From: Spirosoma utsteinense
GTDB lineage: Bacteria; Bacteroidota; Bacteroidia; Cytophagales; Spirosomataceae
DNA length: 64,000 nt
Direction: 5' to 3'
Assembly (NCBI RefSeq): GCF_014282275.1
Contig: NZ_VFIA01000016.1
Location: forward strand, 1 to 64,000
Both the position numbers and the translations under genes were made by a program. Positions within the stretch are counted from its first letter, which is position 1. Every line of letters begins with the position of its first letter. Shown here piece by piece: positions 1 through 8,398 of this stretch. A model generated the notes under the pieces. The model ran no database searches, was not told the DNA's origin, and saw only the letters and a list, made by a program, of their open reading frames with translations.

Positions 1-1
1 T

Positions 2-94
2 TGGAGTTTCACGGTGGCTACGGCTGAAGATAAACTCAAACGATGGTATGAGCAGGTCAATCCTATGAATAAATCAGATTATTCTAATAATTAA
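2..94 (+). CDS. C-terminal tail of an unidentified protein (partial)
   Basis: One frame is open from the window edge to a TAA at 92-94. It gives about 30 residues, strongly polar, ending in an Asn/Ser-rich tail (KSDYSNN). The other two + frames stop earlier, at 25-27 and near 68. The gene would run convergently toward nuoJ and share the terminator at 203-240. The family cannot be recognised from so few residues, and the frame choice is uncertain because one of the other frames could hold the true end of the upstream gene. Confidence 0.35.
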   Translation, partial: WSFTVATAEDKLKRWYEQVNPMNKSDYSNN

Positions 95-180
95 ATTGGA
101 CAAGTACTAGTCCCGTAGTAGAAAAGTAAACCATCTTTATCTATAACTACCTGTTCGTTGGCGCGACCTCCCTTATATCT

Positions 181-196
181 CTTGATTTAAATCAAG
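181..196. promoter_or_regulatory. Perfect 16-bp palindrome resembling an FNR/CRP-family box
   Basis: CTTGATTTAAATCAAG is a perfect inverted repeat whose core TTGAT-N4-ATCAA equals the textbook FNR-type binding consensus. It sits between two convergent gene ends, just outside the terminator at 203-240, so it does not obviously control either neighbour. It may be coincidence or part of the 3' structure. Confidence 0.25.
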
Positions 197-202
197 CTCA
201 AT

Positions 203-240
203 AAAAAACGCCGATCTTGCAGTCAAGATCGGCGTTTTTT
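203..240. terminator. Bidirectional rho-independent terminator after nuoJ
   Basis: Two perfectly complementary 17-base arms (203-219 and 224-240) enclose the 4-base loop CAGT. The arms begin with A6 and end with T6, so a GC-rich hairpin followed by a U-run forms in either direction. It ends the nuo operon on - and the convergent gene on +. Confidence 0.9.
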
Positions 241-263
241 ATAAATGGGTACCCTCGCTAGGG

Positions 264-818
264 CTAGAAATGCCGGTCGCCTGCTTCGCGTTTGCCCAGC
301 ATAACCGCGCCGACCATCGCTACCAGGAACAGGACTGATGCCAGTTCGAAAGGTAAAATGTAGTCGTTATAGAGCAGGTTGCCCAGATTCTCGACCAGAC
401 CCGTTTTGGGGTTAAACGCCGTAGCACTATAGGTTGGCACCTGCGCACTTTTGGCGCGGAAAATAGTAATAAGCATGACCATAAGCATTCCACCCACAAC
501 GACGGAAGCCATTTTAGTGAGGTTCGTCTTCGACTCTTCATCATCCTGCCGTAGGTTGAGGAACATAATCGTAAACAGGAACAAAACCATGATAGCGCCG
601 GCGTAGACAATGATATTTACCGCTGCCAGAAACTGAGCATTCAGCAGAATATAATGGCCTGACAGACAAAAAAACGTGGCAATTAGCGCTAATACACTAT
701 AAATCGGGTTACGGGCCGTAACGACGCCGATAGCACTGAACAACGTAATTATTGTCAGAATCAGAAATAGATACCCGGTCGGTGTCAGGGTTTTAAAAAA
801 GCTTATAAATTCAGTCAT
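264..818 (-). CDS. nuoJ: NADH-quinone oxidoreductase subunit J (NuoJ)
   Basis: Membrane subunit of respiratory complex I (ND6 type), part of the proton-pumping arm in the inner membrane. The 184-residue product has five hydrophobic segments, including the family-typical stretch with NIIVYAGAIMVLFLF in the third helix. The start chosen is the ATG at 818 (MTEFISFF); an in-frame ATG at 872 would add 18 polar residues not typical of the family. It is the last gene of the nuoABCDEFGHIJ run and is followed by a strong terminator rather than by nuoK, which is unusual. Confidence 0.93.
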   Translation of the reverse strand: MTEFISFFKTLTPTGYLFLILTIITLFSAIGVVTARNPIYSVLALIATFFCLSGHYILLNAQFLAAVNIIVYAGAIMVLFLFTIMFLNLRQDDEESKTNLTKMASVVVGGMLMVMLITIFRAKSAQVPTYSATAFNPKTGLVENLGNLLYNDYILPFELASVLFLVAMVGAVMLGKREAGDRHF

Positions 819-919
819 AGCTTGGTAGTCAATAGATAGTCGTAACTCATCATTAGCGGTCATTGCAGCCATCGAACATAAAAGTTGTCCACGCCCGGCA
901 ATGACACAATGACAAGTTT

Positions 920-1519
920 CTAGGTTGCAGCCCGTGTGAGACTTGGTTCGGTTGGGGTTGCTTTTACTTCGGAGTTGGCGACACGAATATAGCGGTCGTC
1001 CATTTTCTCGACCAGTTTGTCTTTTCCATAAATTACGTCCTGCCGCTCGGTGAAGATAGGTACCATCTGGTCATGCCGAAGGTAAACCGCCTGTTTAGGG
1101 CATGCTTCTTCACATAAGCCACAGAAGATGCAGCGCAGCATGTTTATTTCGTACACAGCTGCGTATTTCTCTTCCCGGTAGAGCTTCTCTTCGCCCTTCT
1201 GACGTTCGGCCGCTACCATAGAGATCGCTTCGGCCGGGCACGCTACCGCACACAGACCGCAAGCCGTACAACGCTCGCGTCCCTGTTCGTCTCGCTTCAA
1301 TATGTGGTGTCCTCTGTAAATGGGACCGAGGTATTTCTTTACTTCCGGATATTGGATAGTCGGCTTTTTTCGGAAGAAGTGACGGATCGTGATGGCCAGA
1401 CCACCAATAATGGCGGGCAGGTACATCTTTTCTGCCATCGTCATCTCTTTATTGCTGACTTGTACAGATCGATTAGTTAGTTGCATGGCTTTCAAGTTAT
1501 GGCTTACGGTAGCGGACAT
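920..1519 (-). CDS. nuoI: NADH-quinone oxidoreductase subunit I (NuoI), 2x[4Fe-4S]
   Basis: Ferredoxin-like complex I subunit that carries clusters N6a and N6b and passes electrons toward the quinone site at the base of the peripheral arm. Two classic CxxCxxCxxxCP motifs are visible: Cys84/87/90/94 (CTACGLCAVACP) and Cys130/133/136/140 (CIFCGLCEEACP). An N-terminal amphipathic/hydrophobic stretch (YLPAIIGGLAITIRHFF) anchors it to the membrane. The start is ambiguous: the ATG at 1519 gives 199 residues, but the ATG at 1486 (MQLTNRSVQ) begins exactly where homologues usually do. It lies between nuoH and nuoJ. Confidence 0.95.
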   Translation of the reverse strand: MSATVSHNLKAMQLTNRSVQVSNKEMTMAEKMYLPAIIGGLAITIRHFFRKKPTIQYPEVKKYLGPIYRGHHILKRDEQGRERCTACGLCAVACPAEAISMVAAERQKGEEKLYREEKYAAVYEINMLRCIFCGLCEEACPKQAVYLRHDQMVPIFTERQDVIYGKDKLVEKMDDRYIRVANSEVKATPTEPSLTRAAT

Positions 1520-1562
1520 TTGAATAAGTGCCTGTTACCGTAAACTGTGTCCCTGTAACAGA

Positions 1563-2729
1563 TTAGGTTCGTTGCGGAACAATGTTCGGTTTTGGAGCGC
1601 GGGCAGTCGATACCACCGCCATCACGATCATAACAATAGCGATTAGCCAGGTAGCATACTTGAAATTGTAAAGCAACCCAGCACCCGTCAACACGACGTT
1701 CAGAATAGACAGGGGAATAAATGTCTTCCAACCCAGATTCATCAACTGGTCATAACGGAAGCGGGGAAGCGTCCACCGAACCCACATGAAGAAGAAGATA
1801 AAGAAGAAAATTTTGCTGAACATCACCACCACACCAATCAGTGTAGCTACGTTATGACCAGCCACGGCACCCAGGGAGTTCTCAAGAGCCTGGTTCACTT
1901 CATTGATGAATGGATAATGGAAACCGCCAAAATACAGGCATGAGATGAAGGCCGATGAGACAAACATGTTGATGTACTCCGAGAACAGGTAAAACCCAAG
2001 TTTCATGGAGCTATATTCCGTATGGTACCCGCCAACAAGTTCCGTTTCGCACTCCGGTAAGTCGAAGGGGGTGCGGTTACACTCAGCAAACGAACATGTT
2101 AAAAAGATGACGAAGCCCAGGGGTTGCGTAAAAATGTTCCACTCGAAAAAGGTAGCCTGCTCATCGATGATGGCCCGTAACGACAGTGAACCTGTCATCA
2201 TCAGGATCGTAATCAGCGAAAGCCCCAGTGCAATTTCATAACTAATATTCTGCGATGCCGCACGGATAGCGCCCAGGAGGGAAAATTTGTTGTTCGACGC
2301 CCAGCCGCCGACCATAACACCATATACGCCCAGTGAAACAACACCGAAAATGTACAGAACCCCGATGTTGATCTCAATTCCCTGAATAGCTACTTCGTAG
2401 TTCACTTTGTCCCAAATGAACCGGACGCTGTCGCCGAAGGGAATGACCGCACTCGACATAAGGGCGGTCAGCATGGCCAGGCAGGGACCCAGAATAAACA
2501 ACCATTTGCTGGCCTGCGACGGAATAAAATCTTCCTTGAAAAACATCTTGCCCGCGTCGGCTATGGGCTGTAATAAGCCCCATGGACCCGCCCGGTTAGG
2601 ACCAAGGCGGTCTTGCAGAAACGCTGCCACCTTACGCTCAGCATAGGTGGAGTAGGTCGCAATAAGCAGCGTAATCCCGAAAATAGCGAGGATAATCAGC
2701 CCTTTGACCGTTAATACGGGTAGTTCCAT
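1563..2729 (-). CDS. nuoH: NADH-quinone oxidoreductase subunit H (NuoH)
   Basis: Membrane subunit that joins the peripheral and membrane arms of complex I and helps form the quinone-binding chamber. The protein is very hydrophobic with about eight to nine membrane segments. Signatures include AERKVAAFLQDRLGPNRAGP near residue 30 and the acidic loop TPFDLPECETELVGGYHTEY, matching the family loop between helices 5 and 6. At 388 residues it is somewhat longer than the usual 320-350. The ATG at 2729 is the only reasonable start. It lies in the nuo operon between nuoG and nuoI. Confidence 0.96.
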   Translation of the reverse strand: MELPVLTVKGLIILAIFGITLLIATYSTYAERKVAAFLQDRLGPNRAGPWGLLQPIADAGKMFFKEDFIPSQASKWLFILGPCLAMLTALMSSAVIPFGDSVRFIWDKVNYEVAIQGIEINIGVLYIFGVVSLGVYGVMVGGWASNNKFSLLGAIRAASQNISYEIALGLSLITILMMTGSLSLRAIIDEQATFFEWNIFTQPLGFVIFLTCSFAECNRTPFDLPECETELVGGYHTEYSSMKLGFYLFSEYINMFVSSAFISCLYFGGFHYPFINEVNQALENSLGAVAGHNVATLIGVVVMFSKIFFFIFFFMWVRWTLPRFRYDQLMNLGWKTFIPLSILNVVLTGAGLLYNFKYATWLIAIVMIVMAVVSTARAPKPNIVPQRT

Positions 2730-2814
2730 ATTGAATTAATAGCGGGTTGCTGAACCCGGCCTTGTTGAATAGGTATCCGGTATAGAAACCGGATACCCCG
2801 TTGATGTCAAAAAT

Positions 2815-3900
2815 TTAAATCTCTGGCTCCATGGCTGAGGGCAGCGTTTTTGCGAACCGTTCAGGTGGCAATTGCTGGATACCTAACTGCGACGTGTCAC
2901 GCTCATCATGAATCTGTTTGTACTCTGCAGCAGCCAGCCGCTTGCCGAAGCTTGGCTTGGCAGCGTCGGCCCGATACTTGTTTGTCGAAATGACCGATGC
3001 CCGCGATATTTTGGTGGGCCCTTCTATGGTCCAGTCGCTGGTATTTTTCGTTTCGAAACGGCAGGTGTTGCAGATAAACTCGATAGCTTCACCCCACTCA
3101 TTCTGCCGCGATGTTACCCGAATCACTTCTTCTCCCCGATACCAGAGCGTTACATTACCCGAACAGGTTGGGCAATTACGGTGGGCATCAACGGGTTTAG
3201 TGAACCATACCCGGTTTTTAAACCGATACGTTTTGTCGGTTAGCGCACCAACCGGGCATACATCGATGACATTACCCGAAAAATCGTTGTCGATCGCTTT
3301 CTCGATGTACGTACCAATTTCAGAGGCATCGCCCCGGCCCAGTACGCCGTGAACCCGTTTGTTCGTAATCTGGTCGGCGGTATACACGCAGCGATAGCAG
3401 AGAATGCAACGCGTCATATGCAACTGGACGTAGGGTCCAATGTCATGTTTCTCGAATGTACGGCGTTCCTCTTCGTAACGGGTTGTGGCTTTGCCGTGGT
3501 CGAAAGCGAAATTTTGCAGATCGCATTCGCCAGCCTGGTCGCAAACAGGGCAATCGAGCGGGTGATTCAGCAGCAAAAATTCAACGACGCCATTACGCGC
3601 ATCAATTACCGCTGGATTGGTCTTGTTTTCAACCACCATCCCGTCCTGAACAGCCGTCAGGCAGGAGGCCACTAATTTGGGCATTGGACGCGGATCTTTT
3701 TCTGATCCGGCGGCTACCCGAACCAGACAGGCCCGGCATTTTCCACCACTGCCTTTGAGAGGCTGGTAGTAGCACATTGCCGGAGGGGCCACGTCTGGAC
3801 CTATCTTACGGGCGGCCTGTAAAATGGTCGTTCCCGGCTCCACCTCGACCATGATACCGTCGATGGTGACTTTAAGTAGTTGCGGCTTTATTTCTTCCAT
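2815..3900 (-). CDS. nuoG: NADH-quinone oxidoreductase subunit G, short form (NuoG)
   Basis: Fe-S subunit of the peripheral arm of complex I. Visible ligands: a [2Fe-2S] ferredoxin domain with Cys43, 55, 58 and 80; an N5-type HxxxCxxCxxxxxC with His113, Cys117, 120 and 126; an N4-type [4Fe-4S] site with Cys165, 168, 171 and 215. Two further pairs, Cys243/246 and Cys277/280, may hold another cluster or a zinc ion. At 361 residues the molybdopterin-like domain of the roughly 700-900-residue NuoG is missing. This is not a frameshift: only 85 bases separate the stop from nuoH. The short form is, to my knowledge, common in Bacteroidota. Confidence 0.93.
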   Translation of the reverse strand: MEEIKPQLLKVTIDGIMVEVEPGTTILQAARKIGPDVAPPAMCYYQPLKGSGGKCRACLVRVAAGSEKDPRPMPKLVASCLTAVQDGMVVENKTNPAVIDARNGVVEFLLLNHPLDCPVCDQAGECDLQNFAFDHGKATTRYEEERRTFEKHDIGPYVQLHMTRCILCYRCVYTADQITNKRVHGVLGRGDASEIGTYIEKAIDNDFSGNVIDVCPVGALTDKTYRFKNRVWFTKPVDAHRNCPTCSGNVTLWYRGEEVIRVTSRQNEWGEAIEFICNTCRFETKNTSDWTIEGPTKISRASVISTNKYRADAAKPSFGKRLAAAEYKQIHDERDTSQLGIQQLPPERFAKTLPSAMEPEI

Positions 3901-3965
3901 GTATCGTAATGCGGCTTATAGCCGCCAATCATTCGTTACTAAACGGCTTTTCAGCCCCATTACAA

Positions 3966-5306
3966 TTACACTAACGCCATTTCGCCCCGATAGACAGCGC
4001 CCGGCTGCGTCGCTTCGGTTGGGTGGTCGATATGCCACTGGAACTCGTCACGGAAATGCCGTATGGCACTGGCAACAGGCCAGGCGGCTGCATCGCCCAA
4101 CGGGCAAATCGTATTTCCTTCAATTTTCCTGGCTACATCAACAAGCAAATCGATGTCCTGCTGATGGCCATGGCCGTACTCGATCCGGTGAAGGACCTTC
4201 TCCATCCAGCCCGTTCCTTCCCGGCAGGGGCTGCACTGTCCGCAGGATTCGTGGTGGTAGAACCGTGAAAAATTCCACGTGTTCCGAACGATACAGGCTG
4301 TTTCGTCAAAAACGATGAATCCGCCTGAACCAAGCATGGTACCCGTTTGGAAGCCACCTTCCGATAGCGACTCATAACTCATCAGTCGTTTATCACCATT
4401 AGCCAGGGTAAGGGCCAGATTCGCAGGCAGGATAGGAACCGATGAACCACCAGCAACAAGGGCCTTGAACTTATGGCCGGGCCGGATACCACCGCACCAC
4501 TCATCAGCGTAAAGGAAATCTTCGACCGGAAGGCCCAGTTCGATTTCATACACACCCGGTTTGTTAATATGGCCCGAAGCGGAGATTAGCTTCGTACCCG
4601 TACTGCGTCCGATTCCAACCGCTGCGTAAGCATCACCGCCGTTGTTTATAATCCAGGGCGTTGTTGCAATCGACTCCACGTTGTTGACAACAGTAGGGGA
4701 TTGATACAGCCCTTTTACGGCAGGGAACGGTGGTTTGTTGCGTGGATTACCCCGTTTGCCTTCGAGTGATTCGAGTAGCGCCGTTTCTTCACCGCAGATG
4801 TAAGCACCACCGCCCGGCTGTACGACCAGTTCAAGGTCATAGCCGCTACCAAGAATATTTTTCCCGAGAAATCCCTTCGCTTTCGCTTCAGCAATGGCTT
4901 GTTCAAGGATATTGATCACATACATCAATTCGCCCCGCACATAGATGAAGGACGTATTGGCTCCCAGGGCAAATGACGAAACAATCATTCCCTCAATAAG
5001 CAGGTGAGGGTTGTTCTTCATCAGGTAATGGTCCTTGAACGTACCCGGCTCCGACTCGTCGGCGTTGCAGACCAGGTACCGGGGAACGCCTTCGGGCTTA
5101 GCCAGAAAGCTCCATTTCATTCCCATCGGGAAACCGGCCCCACCCCGGCCACGGACACCCGCTTTTTTCACTTCTTCAACGATGGTTTCGGGCGTCATCG
5201 TTTTCACGGCTTTCTCAACAGCCGTATAGCCACCCTGCTTCCGGTATACATCGAAGGTTTCGATGCCGGGAACATGGATGTGTTCTGTCAATATTTTAGT
5301 AGCCAT
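3966..5306 (-). CDS. nuoF: NADH-quinone oxidoreductase subunit F (NuoF), NADH/FMN site
   Basis: Catalytic subunit of complex I that oxidises NADH through FMN and holds cluster N3. The glycine-rich FMN/NADH segment GRGGAGFPMGMKW lies at residues 53-65. A second nucleotide-site segment is VQPGGGAYICGEETALLESL near 162-181. The [4Fe-4S] ligands are Cys355, 358, 361 (ESCGQCSPCREG) and Cys401. Its 446 residues match the usual length. The ATG at 5306 lies 7 bases after the nuoE stop, so the two are probably translationally coupled. Confidence 0.97.
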   Translation of the reverse strand: MATKILTEHIHVPGIETFDVYRKQGGYTAVEKAVKTMTPETIVEEVKKAGVRGRGGAGFPMGMKWSFLAKPEGVPRYLVCNADESEPGTFKDHYLMKNNPHLLIEGMIVSSFALGANTSFIYVRGELMYVINILEQAIAEAKAKGFLGKNILGSGYDLELVVQPGGGAYICGEETALLESLEGKRGNPRNKPPFPAVKGLYQSPTVVNNVESIATTPWIINNGGDAYAAVGIGRSTGTKLISASGHINKPGVYEIELGLPVEDFLYADEWCGGIRPGHKFKALVAGGSSVPILPANLALTLANGDKRLMSYESLSEGGFQTGTMLGSGGFIVFDETACIVRNTWNFSRFYHHESCGQCSPCREGTGWMEKVLHRIEYGHGHQQDIDLLVDVARKIEGNTICPLGDAAAWPVASAIRHFRDEFQWHIDHPTEATQPGAVYRGEMALV

Positions 5307-5313
5307 GTGTGGG

Positions 5314-5814
5314 TTATTTAGACAGTTCGTCGATGATCTCGTCTACACGTTCGTTGGTCAGGTTCATGTAATACTTCTCCCGTACCTGAAACACGGGGCC
5401 CATACCGCAGGCTGCCAGACATTCTACTTCCTTAAGCGTAAACTGACCGTCAACAGTAGTTTGGCCCGTATCGATGCCCAGGCGTTGTTTCAGGTGAGCA
5501 TACACCTCTTCGCCCCCCATCAGGCAACAGGGTCCTGTACGGCAGTACTCGATTACGTGCTTGCCTACGGGCTTAATATGATACATGGTGTAAAAGGTGG
5601 CTACTTCGAATACTTCGATGGGCTCAATGCCCAGCAGCTGCCCTACATACTCCATGCCTTCGGGGCTGGTCCAGCCTTCCTGCTCCTGTAGAAGGTGCAA
5701 CAATGGTAACAGAGCCGATTTTTGTTTGCCCTCCGGATAACGGGCGATCATTTCCTGCGATTTGGCAAGTCGTTCCGGCGTAAATAGTACTTTATTAGGT
5801 GTCTCGGTCATCAT
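5314..5814 (-). CDS. nuoE: NADH-quinone oxidoreductase subunit E (NuoE), [2Fe-2S]
   Basis: Thioredoxin-fold [2Fe-2S] subunit (cluster N1a) that docks on NuoF. The ligands are Cys91, Cys96, Cys132 and Cys136 in the CxxxxC...CxxxC pattern (CRTGPC and CLAAC). The product is 166 residues, the family length. Two ATGs in a row (5814 and 5811) can start it. It lies between nuoD and nuoF with gaps of 14 and 7 bases. Confidence 0.96.
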   Translation of the reverse strand: MMTETPNKVLFTPERLAKSQEMIARYPEGKQKSALLPLLHLLQEQEGWTSPEGMEYVGQLLGIEPIEVFEVATFYTMYHIKPVGKHVIEYCRTGPCCLMGGEEVYAHLKQRLGIDTGQTTVDGQFTLKEVECLAACGMGPVFQVREKYYMNLTNERVDEIIDELSK

Positions 5815-5828
5815 TATGTACAGCAGGT

Positions 5829-7082
5829 TTACGCGTCTAATTCACCGGCAATTACGTTCATGCTACTCATGATCACGATGGCATCGGAGAGGGTCAGACC
5901 TTTACACATTTCGGGATAGGCCTGGTAATAAATGAAACACGGCCGACGGAAGTGCAGACGGTAAGGTGTCCGGCCACCGTCGCTGATGAGGTAAAAACCT
6001 AACTCACCATTACCCCCTTCTACGGCGTGGTACACTTCACCAACCGGCGCGTCGATTTCACCCATAACAATTTTGAAATGGTAAATCAGCGCTTCCATGT
6101 TCTTGTAAACTTCCTGCTTCGGAGGTAGGTAATACTGAGGAGCATCGGCGTAGTAAGGTCCTTCGGGCAGGTTGTTGAGCGCCTGCTCTATAATGCGCAG
6201 GCTCTGCCACATCTCGCCGTTACGAACCATAAACCGATCGTAGGTGTCGCCACTCTGCCCCACCGGAATATCGAACTCAAAATCCTGATACGAGGAGTAT
6301 GGGTTCATTACGCGAACGTCATAGTCGACACCGGCTGCCCGCAGGTTCGGCCCTGTAAAGCCATAGCTCAGGGCTCGCTCTGCCGAGATGCCACCCACGT
6401 TTACGACGCGGTCCATGAAAATCCGGTTGCGGTTGAACAGGTTTTCAAACTCCGTCAGCACTTTCGGAAACCGAACCAGCAGCTCCTTTATTTTACGGAT
6501 GGCAGTTGGTGATAAATCACGCTCCATTCCGCCAATACGGCCCATATTTGTAGTCAGACGGGCTCCGCAAACTTCTTCATAGATATCGTAAATGTTCTCC
6601 CGCTCCTGATAGATGTACAGAAAGCCGGTGAAGGCACCTGCATCTACGCCCAGGATACCGTTACAGATGAGGTGATCCGATATGCGGGCCAACTCCATCA
6701 GGATAACCCGAATATATTGTGCCCGCTTGGGTACGTCGATACCCAGCAGCTTTTCAACCGTCATGTGCCAGCCCATATTGTTAATCGGCGACGAACAATA
6801 GTTCATGCGATCAGTGAGGGTGGTAATCTGGTAGAAAGGACGACGCTCGGCAATCTTTTCGAATGCCCGGTGGATATAACCAATGGTCTGCTCACTTGAT
6901 ACGATCTTCTCGCCATCCATTTGAAGGATGTTCTGAAAAATACCGTGGGTGGCGGGGTGGGTTGGTCCGAGGTTGAGTGTTGTCAGTTCATTGACATACT
7001 GAACGGGGCCATTATCGTTGCGGGCTGGCAGATCATTACCCGGAACGTTTTTCGGCGCTATATCGAGTTCTTCGGAAATCAT
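5829..7082 (-). CDS. nuoD: NADH-quinone oxidoreductase subunit D (NuoD)
   Basis: 49-kDa-type subunit that lines the quinone-binding pocket next to cluster N2, related to the large subunit of NiFe hydrogenases. Recognisable blocks are LGPTHPATHG near residue 40, an ERRPFYQ segment, and the C-terminal LHFRRPCFIYYQAY. The ATG at 7082 (MISEELD) gives 417 residues; the in-frame extension to 7103 adds only seven residues. A 14-bp inverted repeat lies just upstream, between this gene and nuoC. Confidence 0.96.
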   Translation of the reverse strand: MISEELDIAPKNVPGNDLPARNDNGPVQYVNELTTLNLGPTHPATHGIFQNILQMDGEKIVSSEQTIGYIHRAFEKIAERRPFYQITTLTDRMNYCSSPINNMGWHMTVEKLLGIDVPKRAQYIRVILMELARISDHLICNGILGVDAGAFTGFLYIYQERENIYDIYEEVCGARLTTNMGRIGGMERDLSPTAIRKIKELLVRFPKVLTEFENLFNRNRIFMDRVVNVGGISAERALSYGFTGPNLRAAGVDYDVRVMNPYSSYQDFEFDIPVGQSGDTYDRFMVRNGEMWQSLRIIEQALNNLPEGPYYADAPQYYLPPKQEVYKNMEALIYHFKIVMGEIDAPVGEVYHAVEGGNGELGFYLISDGGRTPYRLHFRRPCFIYYQAYPEMCKGLTLSDAIVIMSSMNVIAGELDA

Positions 7083-7087
7083 AGTCA

Positions 7088-7150
7088 AAGAGTGAAAGAG
7101 CAAAAGAACAAAAGAGTGATAAGGTGCGGCTTCAGCGCTCTTTCACTCTT
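7088..7150. repeat. 14-bp perfect inverted repeat between nuoC and nuoD
   Basis: AAGAGTGAAAGAGC (7088-7101) is perfectly complementary to GCTCTTTCACTCTT (7137-7150), with a 35-base loop. A partial direct copy (AAAGAGTGA) lies inside the loop. The structure would form in the nuoC-nuoD part of the operon mRNA, just before the nuoD start. It has no U-run, so processing or translational control is more likely than full termination. Confidence 0.6.
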
Positions 7151-7167
7151 CAATACTTCTACTTTGG

Positions 7168-7668
7168 TCATCGTCCAAACAAGGCGTCTATTTTGTCTTC
7201 CCGCGTCTCATCCTCGAGCGGGTACTGTTTGCGCATGGGGTGATAATCCATCTCCTCCATGTTCAAAATCCGGCGAAGGTCGGGATGACCATCAAAACTG
7301 ATACCGAACAGGTCGAAGGTTTCGCGTTCCATCCAGTTAGCACCGGCAAACAACGGAATGATCGTTGGTATATGCACGTCGTCGGCCTGGAGATATACCT
7401 TGATCCGTATCCGGAAATTATTGGTCAAACTGTGCATGTGGTAAACCACACAGAACTCTTTTCCAACAGAATCCGGGTAATGGACTGCCGTAACATCGGT
7501 TAGAAAACCAACCTGATATACCGGGTGATCTCTCAGGTACTGAACAACCTCAACGATATGATCCCGGCTGGTCGAAAAGGTCAGCAGATCATACGGATCG
7601 TCGAAGTCGCTAACGGTCTCGCCAAACTGTTGAATAAGGGTCTGCGCAACTTCCTCGTTGGTCAGCAT
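7168..7668 (-). CDS. nuoC: NADH-quinone oxidoreductase subunit C (NuoC)
   Basis: 30-kDa-type subunit of the peripheral arm. The 166-residue product carries the C-terminal family signature in the region NWMERETFDLFGISFDGHP followed by the arginine-rich DLRRILNMEEMDYHPMRKQYPLE. The ATG at 7668 is chosen. It is a separate gene here, not fused to nuoD as in some enterobacteria. Confidence 0.95.
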   Translation of the reverse strand: MLTNEEVAQTLIQQFGETVSDFDDPYDLLTFSTSRDHIVEVVQYLRDHPVYQVGFLTDVTAVHYPDSVGKEFCVVYHMHSLTNNFRIRIKVYLQADDVHIPTIIPLFAGANWMERETFDLFGISFDGHPDLRRILNMEEMDYHPMRKQYPLEDETREDKIDALFGR

Positions 7669-7775
7669 AGTGGGTGAAAGGTGATTTAGATATCGAAGCC
7701 ATTTGCTGATTGGTCAGCTCTGGCAAACGCAGGATGAACCGGGCCAGGTATACACTTCATGTACCCGGCCAGCGG

Positions 7776-8321
7776 TTATTCAATACTATATGAATTCAGC
7801 AGCTTTGTATATTCTTCGGTATTGCGTCGGCGCAGTGACTCGTTCTTGGCGAGCTCCTGTACCTGCATTACGCCATCGAGAATCTGCTCCGGGCGGGGTG
7901 GGCAGCCGGGCACATAAACATCGACGGGAATAATGCGGTCGATACCCTGCAATACGCTATATGTATCGAAAATACCACCACTCGACGCACAGGCACCAAT
8001 AGCGATGACCCAGCGGGGTTCTGCCATCTGTAGATACACCTGTTTCACAATAGGGCCCATCTTCTTGGCGATGGTGCCTGCTACCAACAGCATATCGGCC
8101 TGACGGGGTGAGAAACTTGGTCGCTCTGAACCAAACCGGGCCAGATCGTAATGGGAAGCCATCGTTGACATAAACTCAATGCCGCAGCAGGAGGTAGCAA
8201 ATGGTAAGGGCCAAAGCGAATTTGCCCGCGCCAAACCAATCAATTTGTCGAACGATGTGGCCTGAAATCCCGGACCTTCGTAACTCGCCGGGCCTTCTAC
8301 TATCTTGATGTCAGTTGCCAT
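7776..8321 (-). CDS. nuoB: NADH-quinone oxidoreductase subunit B (NuoB), cluster N2
   Basis: Subunit that holds [4Fe-4S] cluster N2, the last electron carrier before quinone. Counting from the ATG at 8321 (MATDIKIVEG), the ligands are the tandem Cys45-Cys46 (TSCCGIEFM), Cys111 (GACASSGG) and Cys140 (VPGCPPRPE), all conserved. The length of 181 residues is normal. A further in-frame start three codons upstream (8330) is possible. The 100-base gap to nuoC has only weak structure. Confidence 0.96.
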   Translation of the reverse strand: MATDIKIVEGPASYEGPGFQATSFDKLIGLARANSLWPLPFATSCCGIEFMSTMASHYDLARFGSERPSFSPRQADMLLVAGTIAKKMGPIVKQVYLQMAEPRWVIAIGACASSGGIFDTYSVLQGIDRIIPVDVYVPGCPPRPEQILDGVMQVQELAKNESLRRRNTEEYTKLLNSYSIE

Positions 8322-8398
8322 ATAAAACACGGTCCGCCGTGCGGTTGTAGTTGCTTATTATACAACGAATAGGAATGATTAAAAATTCATCTATTGAG

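Noticed and set aside
2730..2814. A frameshift or deletion that removed the third domain of NuoG
   Set aside because: Only 85 bases separate nuoG from nuoH and no remnant of a molybdopterin-like domain is found; the short form looks intact and family-typical.
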